Shown here piece by piece: positions 1 to 8,881 of a stretch of 64,000 nt of DNA; the first letter of the stretch is position 1; each line of letters opens with the position of its first letter. The stretch is taken from NCBI GenBank assembly GCA_001045525.1, contig LDWW01000012.1:59926-123925 (forward strand), in the 5' to 3' direction. Below the pieces are notes generated by a model. It worked only from the letters and a program-made list of their open reading frames with translations, was not told the origin of the DNA and did not search any database. The position numbers and the translations under genes were made by a program. Source of the DNA: Chitinispirillum alkaliphilum. GTDB lineage: Bacteria; Fibrobacterota; Chitinivibrionia; Chitinivibrionales; Chitinispirillaceae.

Positions 1-1
1 C

Positions 2-916
2 AACAGAAGAAAACTCAGCTCTCTTCTGTGCTGTATTTGCTTTCTGGTCGGCTTGATTATCCCGGTTTACCTGATGTTTAATCTTGCGGTGGGACAGGTC
101 ACTACTCTTCTTTCTTACGCCTCAGAAGAATACATCCCCCGGTTAATGGAAAATGGCGCACAGGGGAGAGTTTCCGAATTTATCGAAAACTCTCCCCTGA
201 CCCGGGCTCTGGGGCTGGGGATCAGCGATATAGAATGGGGCACGGTTTTGGAAGATCTGCTCAGACAGACCTACGGGGTTTTAAGTTTCATAATAAACAG
301 AACTTATTCCGGTTTGTTTGGCCTTCTGATCAACTTTCTTGTGCTCTTTTTTACCATGTTTTACTTCTTTGCAGACGGCCCCCATATACTTAATCGGATC
401 AGGGAGCTTCTTCCGCTTAAAAGTCAGTACGAGGATATGATTATCAAGAGATTCAGTCTCATCTCCAGAGCCACAGTTTTGGGGACACTGATTATAGGCT
501 TAGCTCAGGGAGCTGCAGGGGGGATCACTCTTCTGTTTTCCGGAGTCCAGTCATGGCTTCTCTGGGCACTCATCATGATGATCCTTTCAATTATCCCCCT
601 TGTAGGCGCCTGGCTTGTGCTCATACCCGCTGCAGTTATTCAGATATTGCTTGGCAACGTGTGGACAGGTATAGGGATATTTATCTCCTCAACCTTTATC
701 GTTTCAAATATCGACAACCTTATCCGGCCCCGAATCGTGGGGCGCGAGGCGAAAATCCACGATCTGATCATCTTCTTCTCCACCCTTGGGGGGTTGAGTC
801 TGTTTGGCGTGATGGGTTTCATTGTGGGCCCTGCAACGGCTTCCGTTTTTCTAACTTTTGTTGACATATACAGAAAAGAGTTCAGATCTGAGATACAATC
901 CATAAAAGAGTCATGA
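2..916 (+). CDS. AI-2E family transporter (5' partial)
   Basis: This is a polytopic membrane protein of the AI-2E/PerM permease family, cut by the window edge. The frame is open from base 2, and the first candidate start inside (TTG at 53) falls within a hydrophobic segment, so the real start lies upstream. It shows a membrane segment near the beginning, a soluble loop (about residues 35-80 after the TTG), then several hydrophobic helices ending with the family-typical stretch around IVGPATASVF. Family members export small molecules or act as ion antiporters; the substrate here cannot be told. Its TGA overlaps the ATG of the Mla permease gene (ATGA), so it is probably co-transcribed with mlaEFD. 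A complete paralogue lies at 16627-17793. Confidence 0.85.
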   Translation, partial: NRRKLSSLLCCICFLVGLIIPVYLMFNLAVGQVTTLLSYASEEYIPRLMENGAQGRVSEFIENSPLTRALGLGISDIEWGTVLEDLLRQTYGVLSFIINRTYSGLFGLLINFLVLFFTMFYFFADGPHILNRIRELLPLKSQYEDMIIKRFSLISRATVLGTLIIGLAQGAAGGITLLFSGVQSWLLWALIMMILSIIPLVGAWLVLIPAAVIQILLGNVWTGIGIFISSTFIVSNIDNLIRPRIVGREAKIHDLIIFFSTLGGLSLFGVMGFIVGPATASVFLTFVDIYRKEFRSEIQSIKES

Positions 917-1704
917 ACAGAAAAGGCAACGCACCGATGCATTCAATTAAGCTGTTTTTATGGGAAATTCAGGAATTTGTTTTCCTCTCCGCACACGCTC
1001 TTGGCGGGGTTATAAAGAGGCCCTTCTATTATAAAGATCTTGTTGAGCAGATGGAGTATACCGGGATTGGCACTCTGGGGATCACCGCTATGGTCTCTCT
1101 TTTCATAGGTATGGCACTATCGTTGCAGATCGCAACCGAGTTTTCTCTTCTTGGGCTTGGGATGTATACGGGGAGAGTCGTTGGTATCGCGATTATAAGC
1201 GAGATCGGTCCGGTTGCAACCGCCCTTGTTTTCGCCGGGAGAGCAGGCTCGGGAATGGCGTCAGAACTTGGGTCAATGGTTCTTAAAAATCAGGTGGATA
1301 CCATGAGGGTTTTTGGACTCGATCCTGTAAAAAAACTTCTGACCCCAAGGATTGTGAGCTCATTGATTATGTTACCGGTGTTAACATTTATCGGTGATAT
1401 GATCTCACTTCTTGGCGGATACTATATCGCCGTGGTTGTGAAGAACCAAAGCGGCAATGTGTACTGGGACTCGATAATCCAGGCTCTTGATAGCAGGTAC
1501 GTTATTGCGGGCTCAGTCAAACCCCTGATTTTTGGCCTGGTAATCGCATGTATTAGCTGTTATACGGGGTTCTCGACCAAGGGCGGAGCAGTAGGTTTAA
1601 AAAGCTCCACAACCAAAGCTTTTGTGCTCTCCACTATTATGATTATCGTTTTGGATTTTCTTATAACCAAAACCTTACTTATTCTTTTTGGATACTCTGT
1701 ATGA
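913..1704 (+). CDS. mlaE: Mla-type ABC transporter permease MlaE
   Basis: This is the inner-membrane permease of the Mla/MCE phospholipid transport system, 263 residues, the usual family length. About five hydrophobic helices are visible, with the conserved central block around residues 90-115 (EIGPVATALVFAGRAGSGMA) and the following ELGSM segment that mark MlaE. It starts at ATG 913 overlapping the previous stop; a second ATG at 937 is possible. Its own stop overlaps the start of the ATPase gene (ATGA), giving strict translational coupling. Together with the ATPase and the MCE protein it should move glycerophospholipids between inner and outer membrane; direction is not decided by sequence. 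Confidence 0.92.
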   Translation: MNRKGNAPMHSIKLFLWEIQEFVFLSAHALGGVIKRPFYYKDLVEQMEYTGIGTLGITAMVSLFIGMALSLQIATEFSLLGLGMYTGRVVGIAIISEIGPVATALVFAGRAGSGMASELGSMVLKNQVDTMRVFGLDPVKKLLTPRIVSSLIMLPVLTFIGDMISLLGGYYIAVVVKNQSGNVYWDSIIQALDSRYVIAGSVKPLIFGLVIACISCYTGFSTKGGAVGLKSSTTKAFVLSTIMIIVLDFLITKTLLILFGYSV

Positions 1705-2429
1705 TACGATTTGAAAATATAAGCTTTTCCAGATCAAGACGAACTGTACTGAACAACCTTAACTTCACAATCGGTTTGGAGGAGAAAGTAGCAATTCTCG
1801 GAGGCAGCGGAGAGGGGAAAACAACCATACTTAAGCTTATTCTCCGTCTTCTGCAGCCCGATTCCGGAAAAATTCTGATAGATGGGGAAGATATCACCAA
1901 TTTAAACGAAACAGATCTCAAAGATGTGCGTCATAAATTCAGTATCGTTTTTCAGGATGGTGCTCTTTTCGACTCTTTGAACGTAAAGGAAAATGTTGCT
2001 TTTTACCTTAGGGAGTACTTTAATCTGAGTGAAGAGGAGATCGACCGCAGGGTAAGACAATACTTAAGGATCGTTTCTGTTGAACATGCTATCGATCTTA
2101 TGCCCGAAGAGCTTAGTGGTGGGATGATAAGAAGGGTTGCAATTGCCCGCTCACTTGCAGCACAGAATCCAAAAATGTTTCTGTTCGATGAACCCACAAG
2201 TGATCTCGATCCGGTGAGTGCTTCTACAATCCGTCAGCTCATATACTCCCTAACGCAGGATAACCGTGGATTTATTATGGTAACACATGAGATCGATGAT
2301 GCTCTGAAAACCGCAGAGCGATTCCTGTTCCTCAAAGAAGGAAACATAAAATTTGATGGGACAAGGGAGCAGTTCCTGAATCCCACAGATTCTGAGTTAA
2401 AGCAGTTTCTCTCAGAATGGACTAACTGA
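1701..2429 (+). CDS. mlaF: Mla-type ABC transporter ATP-binding protein MlaF
   Basis: This is the cytoplasmic ATPase of the Mla lipid transporter, 242 residues. The Walker A motif is GGSGEGKT (about residues 34-41), the Q-loop is in VFQDGALF, the signature is LSGGM (about residue 138) and Walker B is MFLFDEPTSDLDP, followed by the switch histidine in MVTHE. The signature reads LSGGM rather than LSGGQ, as is common in MlaF. The gene overlaps mlaE by four bases. About 55 bases separate it from the preferred start of the MCE-domain gene. No MlaB STAS-domain gene follows within the window. Confidence 0.93.
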   Translation: MIRFENISFSRSRRTVLNNLNFTIGLEEKVAILGGSGEGKTTILKLILRLLQPDSGKILIDGEDITNLNETDLKDVRHKFSIVFQDGALFDSLNVKENVAFYLREYFNLSEEEIDRRVRQYLRIVSVEHAIDLMPEELSGGMIRRVAIARSLAAQNPKMFLFDEPTSDLDPVSASTIRQLIYSLTQDNRGFIMVTHEIDDALKTAERFLFLKEGNIKFDGTREQFLNPTDSELKQFLSEWTN

Positions 2430-2484
2430 CCAAATCAGCCAAATTCTTAACCTGCTGTGAGATGCAATGATTGGGAGAAAAAAT

Positions 2485-3375
2485 ATGAGAGAGAAAAAAC
2501 TGATGTGGTCTTCACTGAAGTGTGGTATAGTTATAAGTGCAGCATTTGCAATTCTTTTTTCCGCCATTTTTTTTTCAGGTAATATCTCCTCCTATCTTAA
2601 TCCAAGAATCGGATACACTGCGTTTATTCCAAACGTAGGAGGCATGAGACCTGGTGCACCGGTGTGGTTTCATGGTATTGAAATTGGCTCTGTGGAGAGT
2701 ATCACTCTGGTTGACAGTGGTGCAGTTGTAAATATGTCAATCCAGGAAAAATTCTCCCCGCTCATCAAAAATGATGCAACTGTAAGAGTGCTCACCATGG
2801 GATTACTGGGAGATAAGTACCTTGAGATAGGTGCAGGGACTCAGTCGGCAATTCCAGCAAAACAGGATGACATACTCCAGGGAAATTCTGCAACGGGAAT
2901 GGAGGAGATAATCGAAAGTGCCGTAATTTCCCTTAACCAAATAACTGCTCTTGGCCAAAAAGCAGAAGAAATAATGAATGAATTCAGTCAAAGCGAAGGA
3001 TCTCTTAAAAGATTTTTGAATGATCCTGAAATGTATGATAACTTAACACAAGCAACAGACCGGTTTCTGTCTATTGCTGAAAACATTGAGAGCTCTCAGG
3101 GAACTCTAAGCATGCTGATTAATGATCCCCAGCTCTATCACTCGCTGCATTATGTTTCTAAACAACTCACTTCTGTACTTGAACAAATTGAATCCGGTCC
3201 AGGGCTGGCATCCGGCCTCTTAAACAACGAAAACATGGCCAATGATATGGAATACACTCTTTCTGCAATGAAAAATACAATCGAAAGCCTTGGGAATACG
3301 GCTGCAAGTCTCGATTCTCTCATTCTGGATATAAAGGATAACCCAAGAGATTATTTTAAGTTCAGTATTTTCTAA
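2485..3375 (+). CDS. mlaD: MCE/MlaD domain substrate-binding protein
   Basis: This is a periplasmic MCE-domain protein anchored by one N-terminal transmembrane helix (about residues 10-30). The MCE domain follows at about residues 35-115 and contains the typical segment VGGMRPGAPVWFHGIEIG. The C-terminal half (about residues 130-290) is predicted helical and repeats a pattern with asparagine- and aspartate-rich turns (FLNDPEMYDNL, LINDPQLYHSL), as in longer Mce proteins that build a hydrophobic tunnel. I prefer ATG 2485, seven bases after GGGAG, over ATG 2467, which adds six residues. It completes an mlaEFD unit; the periplasmic carrier MlaC and lipoprotein MlaA are not in the window. Confidence 0.88.
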   Translation: MREKKLMWSSLKCGIVISAAFAILFSAIFFSGNISSYLNPRIGYTAFIPNVGGMRPGAPVWFHGIEIGSVESITLVDSGAVVNMSIQEKFSPLIKNDATVRVLTMGLLGDKYLEIGAGTQSAIPAKQDDILQGNSATGMEEIIESAVISLNQITALGQKAEEIMNEFSQSEGSLKRFLNDPEMYDNLTQATDRFLSIAENIESSQGTLSMLINDPQLYHSLHYVSKQLTSVLEQIESGPGLASGLLNNENMANDMEYTLSAMKNTIESLGNTAASLDSLILDIKDNPRDYFKFSIF

Positions 3376-3470
3376 AACCACCCTGCATTAAATTATGACA
3401 CTATTTGTCACAATTCACCTATCCCCATTTTTTATTTTATCAAAAACTCACTTTTCCCGAAAGTTTCAAT

Positions 3471-3998
3471 ATGAATATTATTCTCATTGGATTTGCTTCG
3501 AGTGGAAAGACCACTTCTGCCACAGTTCTGTCAGAAATAACGTCAATTCCCCATATCGATTTAGACAGAGAGATAGAATCTTTGTACGGAAAGAAAAATC
3601 ATCGCAAGCTCACCATAAGGGAAATATTTAAAGAGATAGGCAAAGAGGCTTTCATCCTGCTTGAAAATGAAACTCTTCAGAATCTTCAGGGTACAAAATC
3701 GAGAATTATTTCCACCGGTGGACATGCCCCACTCGATCCCCAAAACCGTATTCTTCTCAGGAATTTGGGTAAGATAGTCTATTTGAAAGTCGGACCGCAA
3801 AAACTGTTTGAACGTATGTCTGAGAAAGGGTTGCCGGCATCCATAAGGGATGGAAAAGAGGGATTAATCCGTGAGTGGCATTACCGGGACCCAATCTACA
3901 CTAAACTCAGTGATTTCATTATAGACAACGAACTGTTAACTCCGGAAGAGACCGCACGGGAGATACTTTGCCTATACACCCTGTGCAGAGCAGAATAA
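3471..3998 (+). CDS. aroK: Shikimate kinase
   Basis: This cytoplasmic P-loop kinase phosphorylates shikimate in the chorismate pathway; about 175 residues, normal for AroK. The P-loop is GFASSGKTT near the N-terminus (the family usually has GxxGxGKS/T). The shikimate-binding aspartate is in HIDLDREIE, followed by the [13 protein letters not shown] region and the STGGHAP segment that matches the GGG/shikimate site. ATG 3471 places the P-loop at the expected position; an in-frame TTG at 3405 would add 22 residues with no family match. The next gene, 17 bases downstream, is chorismate synthase, which acts two steps later. The lid region ([10 protein letters not shown]) is slightly divergent. Confidence 0.85.
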   Translation: MNIILIGFASSGKTTSATVLSEITSIPHIDLDREIESLYGKKNHRKLTIREIFKEIGKEAFILLENETLQNLQGTKSRIISTGGHAPLDPQNRILLRNLGKIVYLKVGPQKLFERMSEKGLPASIRDGKEGLIREWHYRDPIYTKLSDFIIDNELLTPEETAREILCLYTLCRAE

Positions 3999-4014
3999 CA
4001 GAGCAGGAGAAAGA

Positions 4015-5097
4015 ATGTACAACACATTTGGCAATTACCTTAGGGTTACAACTTTTGGCGAGTCACACAGTAAAGCCGTAGGAGCCATACTGGATGGTGT
4101 CCCTCCCCGCATATCTCTCACAGAAGATGATATACAGCCTCAATTGGCAAGAAGACGACCCGGGCAGAGTCAATTGAGCACTCCACGAAATGAGATGGAC
4201 GCAGTTTCAATACTCTCGGGTGTTGAAAATGGTGTTACGCTTGGTACTCCTGTCTCTCTGCTTGTACATAACAAGGATCAGCGGCCGGGTGATTATAAAA
4301 ATACTGCAGCCATCCCCCGTCCATCACATGCAGATTATGCATATCAAAAAAAATATGGCATTACAGCATCAAGTGGGGGCGGAAGGGCCAGTGCACGTGA
4401 AACGATAGGCCGGGTTGCAGCAGGAGCAATCGCAGAAAAAATACTTAATCTGGCAAATGATATTGAAATCGTGGCCTGGGTGAGTTCTATTGGTACTATA
4501 ACCTCTCAGAAAGTTGATATGGGAAATATCAGCCGTGAAATGGTTGACCAATATCCAACGAGGTGTCCTGATAAGCAAACATCACAAATGATGGAAAAGG
4601 CACTTATAGAAGCCAAAGAATCATCAGATTCATTGGGCGGAACGGTGAGTTGTGTAGTGAGAAATGTCCCTGCCGGATTGGGTGAACCGGTATTTGGTAA
4701 GCTGGAAGCCCTGCTCGCTCAGGCTATGCTTTCCATACCCGCTACCAAGGGCTTTGAGATCGGATCTGGTTTTGAGGCAGCACGAATGAGCGGCTCAGAA
4801 CACAACGACCCTTTCTGTCTTAAAAACAGTAGACTTGGTACAGTAACAAATTACAGCGGAGGTGTTCAGGGTGGAATTTCCAATGGTGAACCGATATATT
4901 TCCGCATCGCTTTTAAACCTCCACCGACCATTGCAAAACCACAAAAAACAGTAGATTATGAAGGAAATGAGGTAGTGTTCGAAGCTAAAGGGCGACATGA
5001 TCCCTGTGTGGTATACAGAGCTGTTCCGGTTGTAGAAGCTATGACCGCCCTTGTTATTGGTGACCTCTGCCTGGGTCAAAAGTCAATTCAGTTTTGA
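4015..5097 (+). CDS. aroC: Chorismate synthase
   Basis: This enzyme converts 5-enolpyruvylshikimate-3-phosphate to chorismate using reduced FMN. It has 360 residues, the usual length. Signature blocks are present: [17 protein letters not shown] near residue 16, [17 protein letters not shown] near residue 44, the [19 protein letters not shown] block near residue 120, and the C-terminal [18 protein letters not shown] block. The start ATG 4015 follows AGGAG with a good spacing. It is preceded by aroK, forming a two-gene aromatic amino-acid unit. After its stop the strand changes, and the convergent acyltransferase gene ends only ten bases away. Confidence 0.97.
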   Translation: MYNTFGNYLRVTTFGESHSKAVGAILDGVPPRISLTEDDIQPQLARRRPGQSQLSTPRNEMDAVSILSGVENGVTLGTPVSLLVHNKDQRPGDYKNTAAIPRPSHADYAYQKKYGITASSGGGRASARETIGRVAAGAIAEKILNLANDIEIVAWVSSIGTITSQKVDMGNISREMVDQYPTRCPDKQTSQMMEKALIEAKESSDSLGGTVSCVVRNVPAGLGEPVFGKLEALLAQAMLSIPATKGFEIGSGFEAARMSGSEHNDPFCLKNSRLGTVTNYSGGVQGGISNGEPIYFRIAFKPPPTIAKPQKTVDYEGNEVVFEAKGRHDPCVVYRAVPVVEAMTALVIGDLCLGQKSIQF

Positions 5098-5107
5098 TAT
5101 AGAGATA

Positions 5108-5941
5108 TCAGCAAATTGGTGAGAGCACGTGCCACTGATACGGGTACTCTGTAACGGCGTTTTCAAGTGTTTCAGTTATTGTGTTCACAGCTTTGGGAAA
5201 ATCGGTGCTTTCATCCAGCTTTTTGCAAAATATCCTGAATTTCTGTCTGTCTTTGACACAGTATGAAATATAGATCGGAATTTTCTCCTTTATCGCATAC
5301 TCAACCAGGTTTAGTGGCATGGTGACTTTTTCTCCAAATAACCTCGCTTCGACGCCGTTTCCGGAAATCAGTCGATCGGCAAGGATCCCCAGACCTTTAC
5401 CATGTTTAAGTGTTTTTATAATGTTGCGCAGGTCATCATGAGAGATTGTTTCCATATTGTAAAGAGAGCGCTTCTCTTTAAAGTAATTACTGAGGAATTC
5501 TGGCTTAAGTCGCTCTGCCACAACGTTTAGTTTCTGGTTGTGGTTTTGACATATAATAGTACCGAAGAGTTCAAAATTACCAAGATGAAAAGTGATACCC
5601 AGAAAATTGGAGTCAGGTGCAGGAAGTTTATCACCCTGAAAAATCTTGGTAGCATCAGAAAAAGAAGTGTAGGCGTTTGGAAGGTCTGCCCAGTACCTAC
5701 CATATTCCTGGAACACTTTCCATACATCCTTTGCAGTAATTTTAGTTTTTAAAATTAATCTTAGGTTTCTTTTTACCCCATCTCTTTTCTTTTTACTTAA
5801 TATAAAAACTATGGTTGAAAGTGTATCGGTTATCAAATAGCGAACTCTTTCTGGTAATACAGAAGAGAGAAACACTAACTTCAATAGAAATAGTTTGATA
5901 ACCCCTACCAGATTATCTGTAAACATATTTTTTCTGTGCAT
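5108..5941 (-). CDS. LpxL/HtrB-like lysophospholipid or lipid A acyltransferase
   Basis: This is a membrane-associated acyltransferase of the LpxL/HtrB/LABLAT superfamily, about 280 residues. One hydrophobic segment lies at the N-terminus, and the catalytic HX4E motif is visible as HLGNFE near the middle. The substrate-binding region follows with ADRLISGNG and FGEKVTMP, matching the family pattern D-x-P/R and FFG. The start is uncertain: ATG 5941 is used, ATG 5926 and GTG 5956 are alternatives, and all overlap the end of the upstream glycosyltransferase gene. It is the last gene of the four-gene operon driven from about 8850. Whether it acylates lipid A or another glycolipid cannot be decided; the GT4 and flippase neighbours suggest a glycolipid. 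Confidence 0.8.
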   Translation of the reverse strand: MHRKNMFTDNLVGVIKLFLLKLVFLSSVLPERVRYLITDTLSTIVFILSKKKRDGVKRNLRLILKTKITAKDVWKVFQEYGRYWADLPNAYTSFSDATKIFQGDKLPAPDSNFLGITFHLGNFELFGTIICQNHNQKLNVVAERLKPEFLSNYFKEKRSLYNMETISHDDLRNIIKTLKHGKGLGILADRLISGNGVEARLFGEKVTMPLNLVEYAIKEKIPIYISYCVKDRQKFRIFCKKLDESTDFPKAVNTITETLENAVTEYPYQWHVLSPIC

Positions 5942-7130
5942 TTGTTTTTTTACCACTTTTTGTTTCTATATTGGATGATAGACTCTGAGATAGCACATTG
6001 TTGTAGATACACTCAAGTTTATCTACAATATTCATCCAGCTGTACTCCACACAATCCAACTTTCCCTGTTTGGAAAGTTTTGTCCTGTCGCGCTCAGAGC
6101 CAATTAAACGAGCAAGACTTTTTGCCAGAGCTTCGGGATTTTCAGGGTCTACAAGCAAACCATTCACTTCATCTTTTATGACTTTCCTGTAGCCATCATT
6201 GTTGGCAGCTACAATCGGAACACCAGAAGCCATTGCTTCAATTAACACGATTCCAAAACTTTCCCGGTCTGTAGCCGGTGAACAGAAAATTTGAGCACTT
6301 TTATAATATGATGGCAAATCATTGAAGGAAACATCTCCCACAAAACAGACATTATCCACACAGCAAGGTGGAATTTTCTGTTTGTAAAAGTTGGTCAGAA
6401 CGCCGTTTCCTACTACAATCAGGCGAAATTTTTTATCGGTGTATTTTTTGATAAATGAAAGCGATTGAAGAAGGGATGTAAGTCCTTTTCTCGGTTCTAA
6501 ACGTCCCACAAACAAAATGTTACATACTCCATCATTATATTCCGGAATAGTTGAGGGGTGGTTTGAAAACCGTTCTATATCGACACCATTGGCTATAATA
6601 TCATAATTCCCTGGCAAAACCGGGAGTACAAAATCTCTTGATGCTATTGATACTGCAATTTTGGCATCGAACTGGTTTCTGAACTTTTTGAAAAATAAAC
6701 CTATGCGGTTTATCAGAAAACGTTCTGTTGCCCCACCACATGCGTGAAAAGTACCTGCTATTTTTGGAACTGGCAGACCTTTTTTTTGTCTTTGAATTAT
6801 TCTTTGTAAAAAGGAAATGCCGAGCAGGCAGAAGAGTGGTTGATGCAGGTGCAGAAGATCGAACTGCTCCCGTGTAATAATTTTGTCAATCGCTTTTTTA
6901 CTTCTTCCCAGTATAGGAATTTTCACAACAGAGCCATTTACAATAAGTGGTACGGGATTGCCAAGTTTTATAATATCGCTTTTATCTGCTACCCTCTCCC
7001 CACCATCGAAAGGAGAGATCATCTTCACAGTATGGCCCCGTTTTTTCAATTCCATATACTGATGATACACATGCTCTGTGATTCCTCCATACCATGGGTA
7101 AAAATAGGGTGACACAATTCCGATTTTCAT
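5913..7130 (-). CDS. Glycosyltransferase family 4 protein
   Basis: This is a retaining GT-B glycosyltransferase of family GT4 (PimA/PimB-like), 405 residues. The N-terminal acceptor domain begins MKIGIVSPYFYPWYGGITEHV, in which the glycine-rich loop typical for GT4 is visible. The C-terminal donor domain contains FVGRLEPRKGL and the EX7E motif (ESFGIVLIE) followed by AMASGVPIVA. The start ATG overlaps the stop of the flippase-like gene (ATGA), so translation is coupled. It probably adds a sugar to a lipid acceptor at the inner membrane. The acceptor is unknown; the acyltransferase directly downstream suggests a phospho- or diacylglycerol-linked glycolipid. Confidence 0.9.
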   Translation of the reverse strand: MKIGIVSPYFYPWYGGITEHVYHQYMELKKRGHTVKMISPFDGGERVADKSDIIKLGNPVPLIVNGSVVKIPILGRSKKAIDKIITREQFDLLHLHQPLFCLLGISFLQRIIQRQKKGLPVPKIAGTFHACGGATERFLINRIGLFFKKFRNQFDAKIAVSIASRDFVLPVLPGNYDIIANGVDIERFSNHPSTIPEYNDGVCNILFVGRLEPRKGLTSLLQSLSFIKKYTDKKFRLIVVGNGVLTNFYKQKIPPCCVDNVCFVGDVSFNDLPSYYKSAQIFCSPATDRESFGIVLIEAMASGVPIVAANNDGYRKVIKDEVNGLLVDPENPEALAKSLARLIGSERDRTKLSKQGKLDCVEYSWMNIVDKLECIYNNVLSQSLSSNIETKSGKKTNAQKKYVYR

Positions 7131-8137
7131 GGAGCCCTTTCTGTTTTATCTATTTTTGGTTTGCTGTTTCGTTCAACATCGAGCTTCTCTGATAGCATCT
7201 CCAACATCATGCTTAACCCTCCGCCCATAATTACAGGAATACCCTGTAACACCTGGAACAGAATGGCGAATGAAAGAGCTTTTGATTTGGCCACGGAAAA
7301 CCAGGATAAGGCAAGGATGCTGAAAAACTGAAATGTACCTATATTGCCTGGTGCGATAGGAATAAGCAGACCTATATTGATCACAAGAAGTACTATGCTT
7401 GCGTTTATGAAATCTATTCTTATATCAAGTGCCCATGCCATAAACATTGCCATGGTGATCTGTATTACCCAGGAGATAATCGAAAGAAAGAGAATACGGG
7501 AGATGTCGGCAACATTTCTTATCGCCTTTGTCCCTTCAATAATAAGCTCAAACCACCTAAGAAGAGCCACCGAAAGTGATGGGGAAATTCGCTGCAGAAG
7601 TTTTTCCGATTTTACCACAACCAATTCCCTGTATTTGCCCAGCAAAACCAGTATCGTCACACCCGATACAAAGGTTATCCCAAAAAGCATCGTCCTTCTT
7701 TCAAAAAGCATCGGCAAGGAGAAAAACATAGCCAACAAAAGCATCATGACCATCAGACTTGCAACCTCAAACACGCGCTGAATCAACACTGCAGATACCA
7801 GGGAAACTTTACTGATCTCAATTCTTCGCCCAAGAGAGTAACCCTGAGCAACATCACCGAGTTTAAATGGTAAAAAGAGGTTTGAAAAAACGCCGATAAG
7901 ATAGCTGGTAAAAGCATTTAGCAATGAGACTCTCTTCATTGGGCGTACTATTGCTTTCCAAACTGCGGCTCGTATTACCAAATTTAGCGAAGTCATCAAC
8001 AGCACCGCTCCAATTAGAAATTTATCAGCTTCTTCGATGCTCTGAATCACATCATCAAACTCTACTCCCAGCACAGACCAGTATAAAGCAGCTGATATGC
8101 CCAATATTCCGATTGCTATTCTTAAGATTTTTTTCAT
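7127..8137 (-). CDS. Lysylphosphatidylglycerol synthase TM-region/UPF0104-like membrane protein
   Basis: This integral membrane protein of 336 residues has about seven or eight hydrophobic segments and belongs to the AglD/MprF-flippase-like (UPF0104) family. Typical features are the SYLIGVFSNLFLPFKLGD region near residue 85 and the glycine/proline stretch LIPIAPGNIGTFQF near residue 260. Members act as lipid flippases or stand beside glycosyltransferases. No aminoacyltransferase domain is attached. It overlaps the DUF3047 gene upstream and the GT4 gene downstream by four bases each. A role in flipping or presenting the glycolipid made by its neighbours is inference. Confidence 0.85.
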   Translation of the reverse strand: MKKILRIAIGILGISAALYWSVLGVEFDDVIQSIEEADKFLIGAVLLMTSLNLVIRAAVWKAIVRPMKRVSLLNAFTSYLIGVFSNLFLPFKLGDVAQGYSLGRRIEISKVSLVSAVLIQRVFEVASLMVMMLLLAMFFSLPMLFERRTMLFGITFVSGVTILVLLGKYRELVVVKSEKLLQRISPSLSVALLRWFELIIEGTKAIRNVADISRILFLSIISWVIQITMAMFMAWALDIRIDFINASIVLLVINIGLLIPIAPGNIGTFQFFSILALSWFSVAKSKALSFAILFQVLQGIPVIMGGGLSMMLEMLSEKLDVERNSKPKIDKTERAP

Positions 8138-8793
8138 TTTTTGCTGGCCACAAACTTATCATAATCAGCTTCCACAAAGGAATCTGTGTTGTCTCCATCT
8201 GACATTATTGCTATGCCCTCAACCATAGGAGGATCATTATCGAAGAACCGTTTGTAATCTTCATATACGTTTACTTTTTCTCTCACCCATTCCCCTTTCA
8301 TTCCCTCCCCGCTGCGAAGTACAATTATCTTTGTTCTACGGTTAAAGGGACTATGGGTAAGTGTTCCTTCCGGAAGTTCAGTGCTCCATACATACTTAAT
8401 TATTCTGTTTAATCTGAAACGCCCTTTGAAAACGACATATACTCCTGCACCGCTGTCTGCTCTGTCACGTTTTTTCTCATATCCCCCTTCAGGCAACGAA
8501 TGCACTCTCCAGCGCCAGCTCAAATAAGGGTAGTCCCTTATATCGTAATTAAACTGCTTCCCAATAGAGGTATTTCCACCGTGAGTTCTTATTTTGACAA
8601 AGTAATTTTCCTCTTCCTGCTCGACAGAGAACATCTCCACATCCCGCTGAGAGGCGTGCCAGTCACAGGGCAGACCATTGTCTTCAACACAGCTGCTGAA
8701 TTTTTCGATTATCAGTGTATCTGATTCACTGTAAACTTGTGCAACAGCAGTTAAAAGCAACACAACAACCAAGGAGTAAACGATCTTCTTCAT
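8134..8793 (-). CDS. Exported DUF3047 protein
   Basis: This is a secreted protein with an N-terminal signal peptide (MKKIVYSLVVVLLLTAVAQV) and a DUF3047 domain covering most of the rest. The domain is recognised from YPYLSWRWRVHSLPEGG, the acidic RADSGAGVYVVF segment and the YVWSTELPEG block. The family is of unknown function and looks like a beta-sandwich that could bind carbohydrate or lipid. ATG 8793 is preferred because GGTGGGG lies just upstream; the in-frame GTG at 8802 would add three residues. It is the first gene of the operon and lies about 45 bases after a consensus sigma-54 promoter. Its stop overlaps the next start. Confidence 0.8.
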   Translation of the reverse strand: MKKIVYSLVVVLLLTAVAQVYSESDTLIIEKFSSCVEDNGLPCDWHASQRDVEMFSVEQEEENYFVKIRTHGGNTSIGKQFNYDIRDYPYLSWRWRVHSLPEGGYEKKRDRADSGAGVYVVFKGRFRLNRIIKYVWSTELPEGTLTHSPFNRRTKIIVLRSGEGMKGEWVREKVNVYEDYKRFFDNDPPMVEGIAIMSDGDNTDSFVEADYDKFVASKK

Positions 8794-8847
8794 AATCCCC
8801 ACCTATGCGCTAAAATCTAAATTGTATTTACCTCCCCCTTTTCTGGA

Positions 8848-8863
8848 AGCAACAGCTGTGCCA
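8848..8863 (-). promoter_or_regulatory. Sigma-54 promoter of the DUF3047/glycolipid operon
   Basis: On the minus strand the bases read TGGCAC, five bases, then TTGCT, preceded by T. This matches the -24/-12 sigma-54 consensus (TGGCAC-N5-TTGCW) at every conserved position with the required ten bases between GG and GC. The -12 element is about 55 bases from the ATG of the DUF3047 gene, leaving a leader of about 45 bases. Transcription would need an NtrC-type activator; one is encoded at 22804-24189, but a link is not shown. Confidence 0.8.
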
Positions 8864-8881
8864 AAACGGTCCTTTTTCTGA

